From: Streptomyces sp. H39-S7
Lineage (GTDB): Bacteria > Actinomycetota > Actinomycetes > Streptomycetales > Streptomycetaceae
Direction: 5' to 3'
Length of the DNA: 64,000 bases
Assembly: GCF_027158205.1 (NCBI RefSeq)
Contig: NZ_JAPVLU010000023.1
Span: forward strand, 62,001 to 126,000
Under the pieces are notes generated by a model. It was not told the DNA's origin and did no database searches. It worked only from the letters and a program-made list of their open reading frames with translations. Made by a program: the position numbers and the translations under genes. The number at the start of each line of letters is the position of its first letter. The stretch's first letter is position 1. Positions 63,283-64,000 of the stretch are shown here, one piece after another.

Positions 63283-64000
63283 ATGGAAGAGCCGTCCGCC
63301 GCGGCCGAGGCCGTGATCGAGACCCGCGGTCTGTCGAAGCGGTACCGGGGGACCCTCGCCGTGGACGGCCTGGATCTGCGGGTGCCGTCCGGCAGCGTCT
63401 TCGGCTTCCTCGGGCCCAACGGCTCGGGCAAGACGACCACCATCCGGATGCTGATGGGCCTGATCGAGCCGACGGCCGGGACGGCCCGGGTGCTGGGCCG
63501 CCCGATGCCGCGCGCGGGGCGCACGGTGCTGCCGAAGGTGGGCGCGCTGATCGAGGGTCCGGCGCTCTACGGCTTCCTGTCCGGCCGGGACAACCTCGTG
63601 CGGTACGACTCCGCCGATCCCACGGCGGATCCGCGCACCCGCGCCGCCCGGGTCGGGAACGCGCTCGACCGGGTCGGCCTGGCGGCGGCCGCGGGCAAGA
63701 AGGCACGGGCGTACTCGCTCGGCATGAAGCAGCGGCTCGGCCTCGCGTCCGCGCTGCTCCAACCGCGCGAACTGCTGGTGCTGGACGAGCCGACGAACGG
63801 GCTCGACCCGCAGGGCATGCGCGAGATCCGCTCCCTGATCAGGGAGTTGGCGCACGACGGCACGACCGTATTCCTCTCCTCGCACCTGCTCGACGAGATC
63901 GAGCAGGTGTGCTCGCACGTCGCCGTGATGGCACGCGGCCGACTCATCACCCAGGGGACCGTCGCGGAACTGGCGGCCGGTACCCGCGGCCGGCTCGCGG
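63283..64000 (+). CDS. ABC transporter ATP-binding protein (CcmA/drug-export type), cut off by the window end
   Basis: The first 239 residues are present, from an ATG with GGAGGAAG 6 nt upstream. Walker A GPNGSGKTTT, signature YSLGMKQRLGLA, Walker B LLVLDEPTNGLD and the switch His (LSSHLLDEI) are intact. The LGMKQR signature variant and SSHLLDE are typical of the bacitracin/BcrA- and DrrA-like export group. The permease gene would lie beyond the window. Together with the LolA-like protein it might export a lipid-like compound. Confidence 0.93.
   Translation, partial: MEEPSAAAEAVIETRGLSKRYRGTLAVDGLDLRVPSGSVFGFLGPNGSGKTTTIRMLMGLIEPTAGTARVLGRPMPRAGRTVLPKVGALIEGPALYGFLSGRDNLVRYDSADPTADPRTRAARVGNALDRVGLAAAAGKKARAYSLGMKQRLGLASALLQPRELLVLDEPTNGLDPQGMREIRSLIRELAHDGTTVFLSSHLLDEIEQVCSHVAVMARGRLITQGTVAELAAGTRGRLA

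Overview
The window is a stretch of a Streptomyces-type chromosome. Base composition is very G+C-rich, GTG starts are frequent, and coding third positions are almost always G or C. The gene families are also typical: whiJ-type XRE/DUF397/ATPase trio, zinc-ribbon multi-pass membrane protein, futalosine menaquinone genes and a complete 14-gene complex I operon. It looks like conserved chromosomal core rather than an arm. No insertion sequence, prophage, CRISPR array, rRNA or tRNA was seen.

Layout. (1) 1-7.3 kb, lipid metabolism: thiolase C-terminus, two FadD15-like acyl-CoA ligases, a secreted lipase and an AraC-type regulator. (2) 7.3-8.7 kb: a cold-shock protein and mqnA. (3) 8.7-24.9 kb, an envelope/secretion island. 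It holds a three-ATPase type VII motor with an EssC-like N-terminus (ubiquitin-like plus FHA domains), two atypical WXG100 proteins, a small protein between them and a membrane Ser/Thr kinase. These are followed by a minus-strand run FN3 protein-MoxR-DUF58-transglutaminase-like-FN3 kinase. That order resembles the bifidobacterial PFNA cluster. The transglutaminase-like protein has lost all three catalytic-triad residues. (4) 25.1-33.4 kb: mqnC, a small imidazolonepropionase-like domain protein overlapped tail-to-tail by a LuxR-type regulator, lipoproteins, a MacAB-like export module and menG. (5) 33.5-41.0 kb: zinc-ribbon membrane protein, geranylgeranyl-reductase-family flavoprotein (MenJ-like), AraC regulator, cupin, cyclophilin and a whiJ-like regulatory trio. 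(6) 41.2-58.7 kb: an NlpC/P60 hydrolase with a long leader, then nuoA-N behind a Rex-like operator. (7) 59-64 kb: long-chain polyprenyl diphosphate synthase, ECF sigma/anti-sigma pair, LolA-like protein and the start of an ABC transporter.

Functional theme. Five genes of menaquinone supply (mqnA, mqnC, menG, a MenJ-like reductase, a polyprenyl diphosphate synthase) lie in the same 60 kb as the NADH dehydrogenase that reduces the quinone. The Rex-like site before nuoA suggests that complex I expression follows the NADH/NAD+ ratio. The secretion/kinase island is the least understood part. Its FHA domain, two kinases and degenerate transglutaminase-like protein suggest phosphorylation-controlled envelope work with a non-enzymatic transglutaminase fold.

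Limits: all calls come from reading sequence and motifs; no database or structure search was run. Starts were chosen from Shine-Dalgarno spacing and overlaps and may be off by a few codons.
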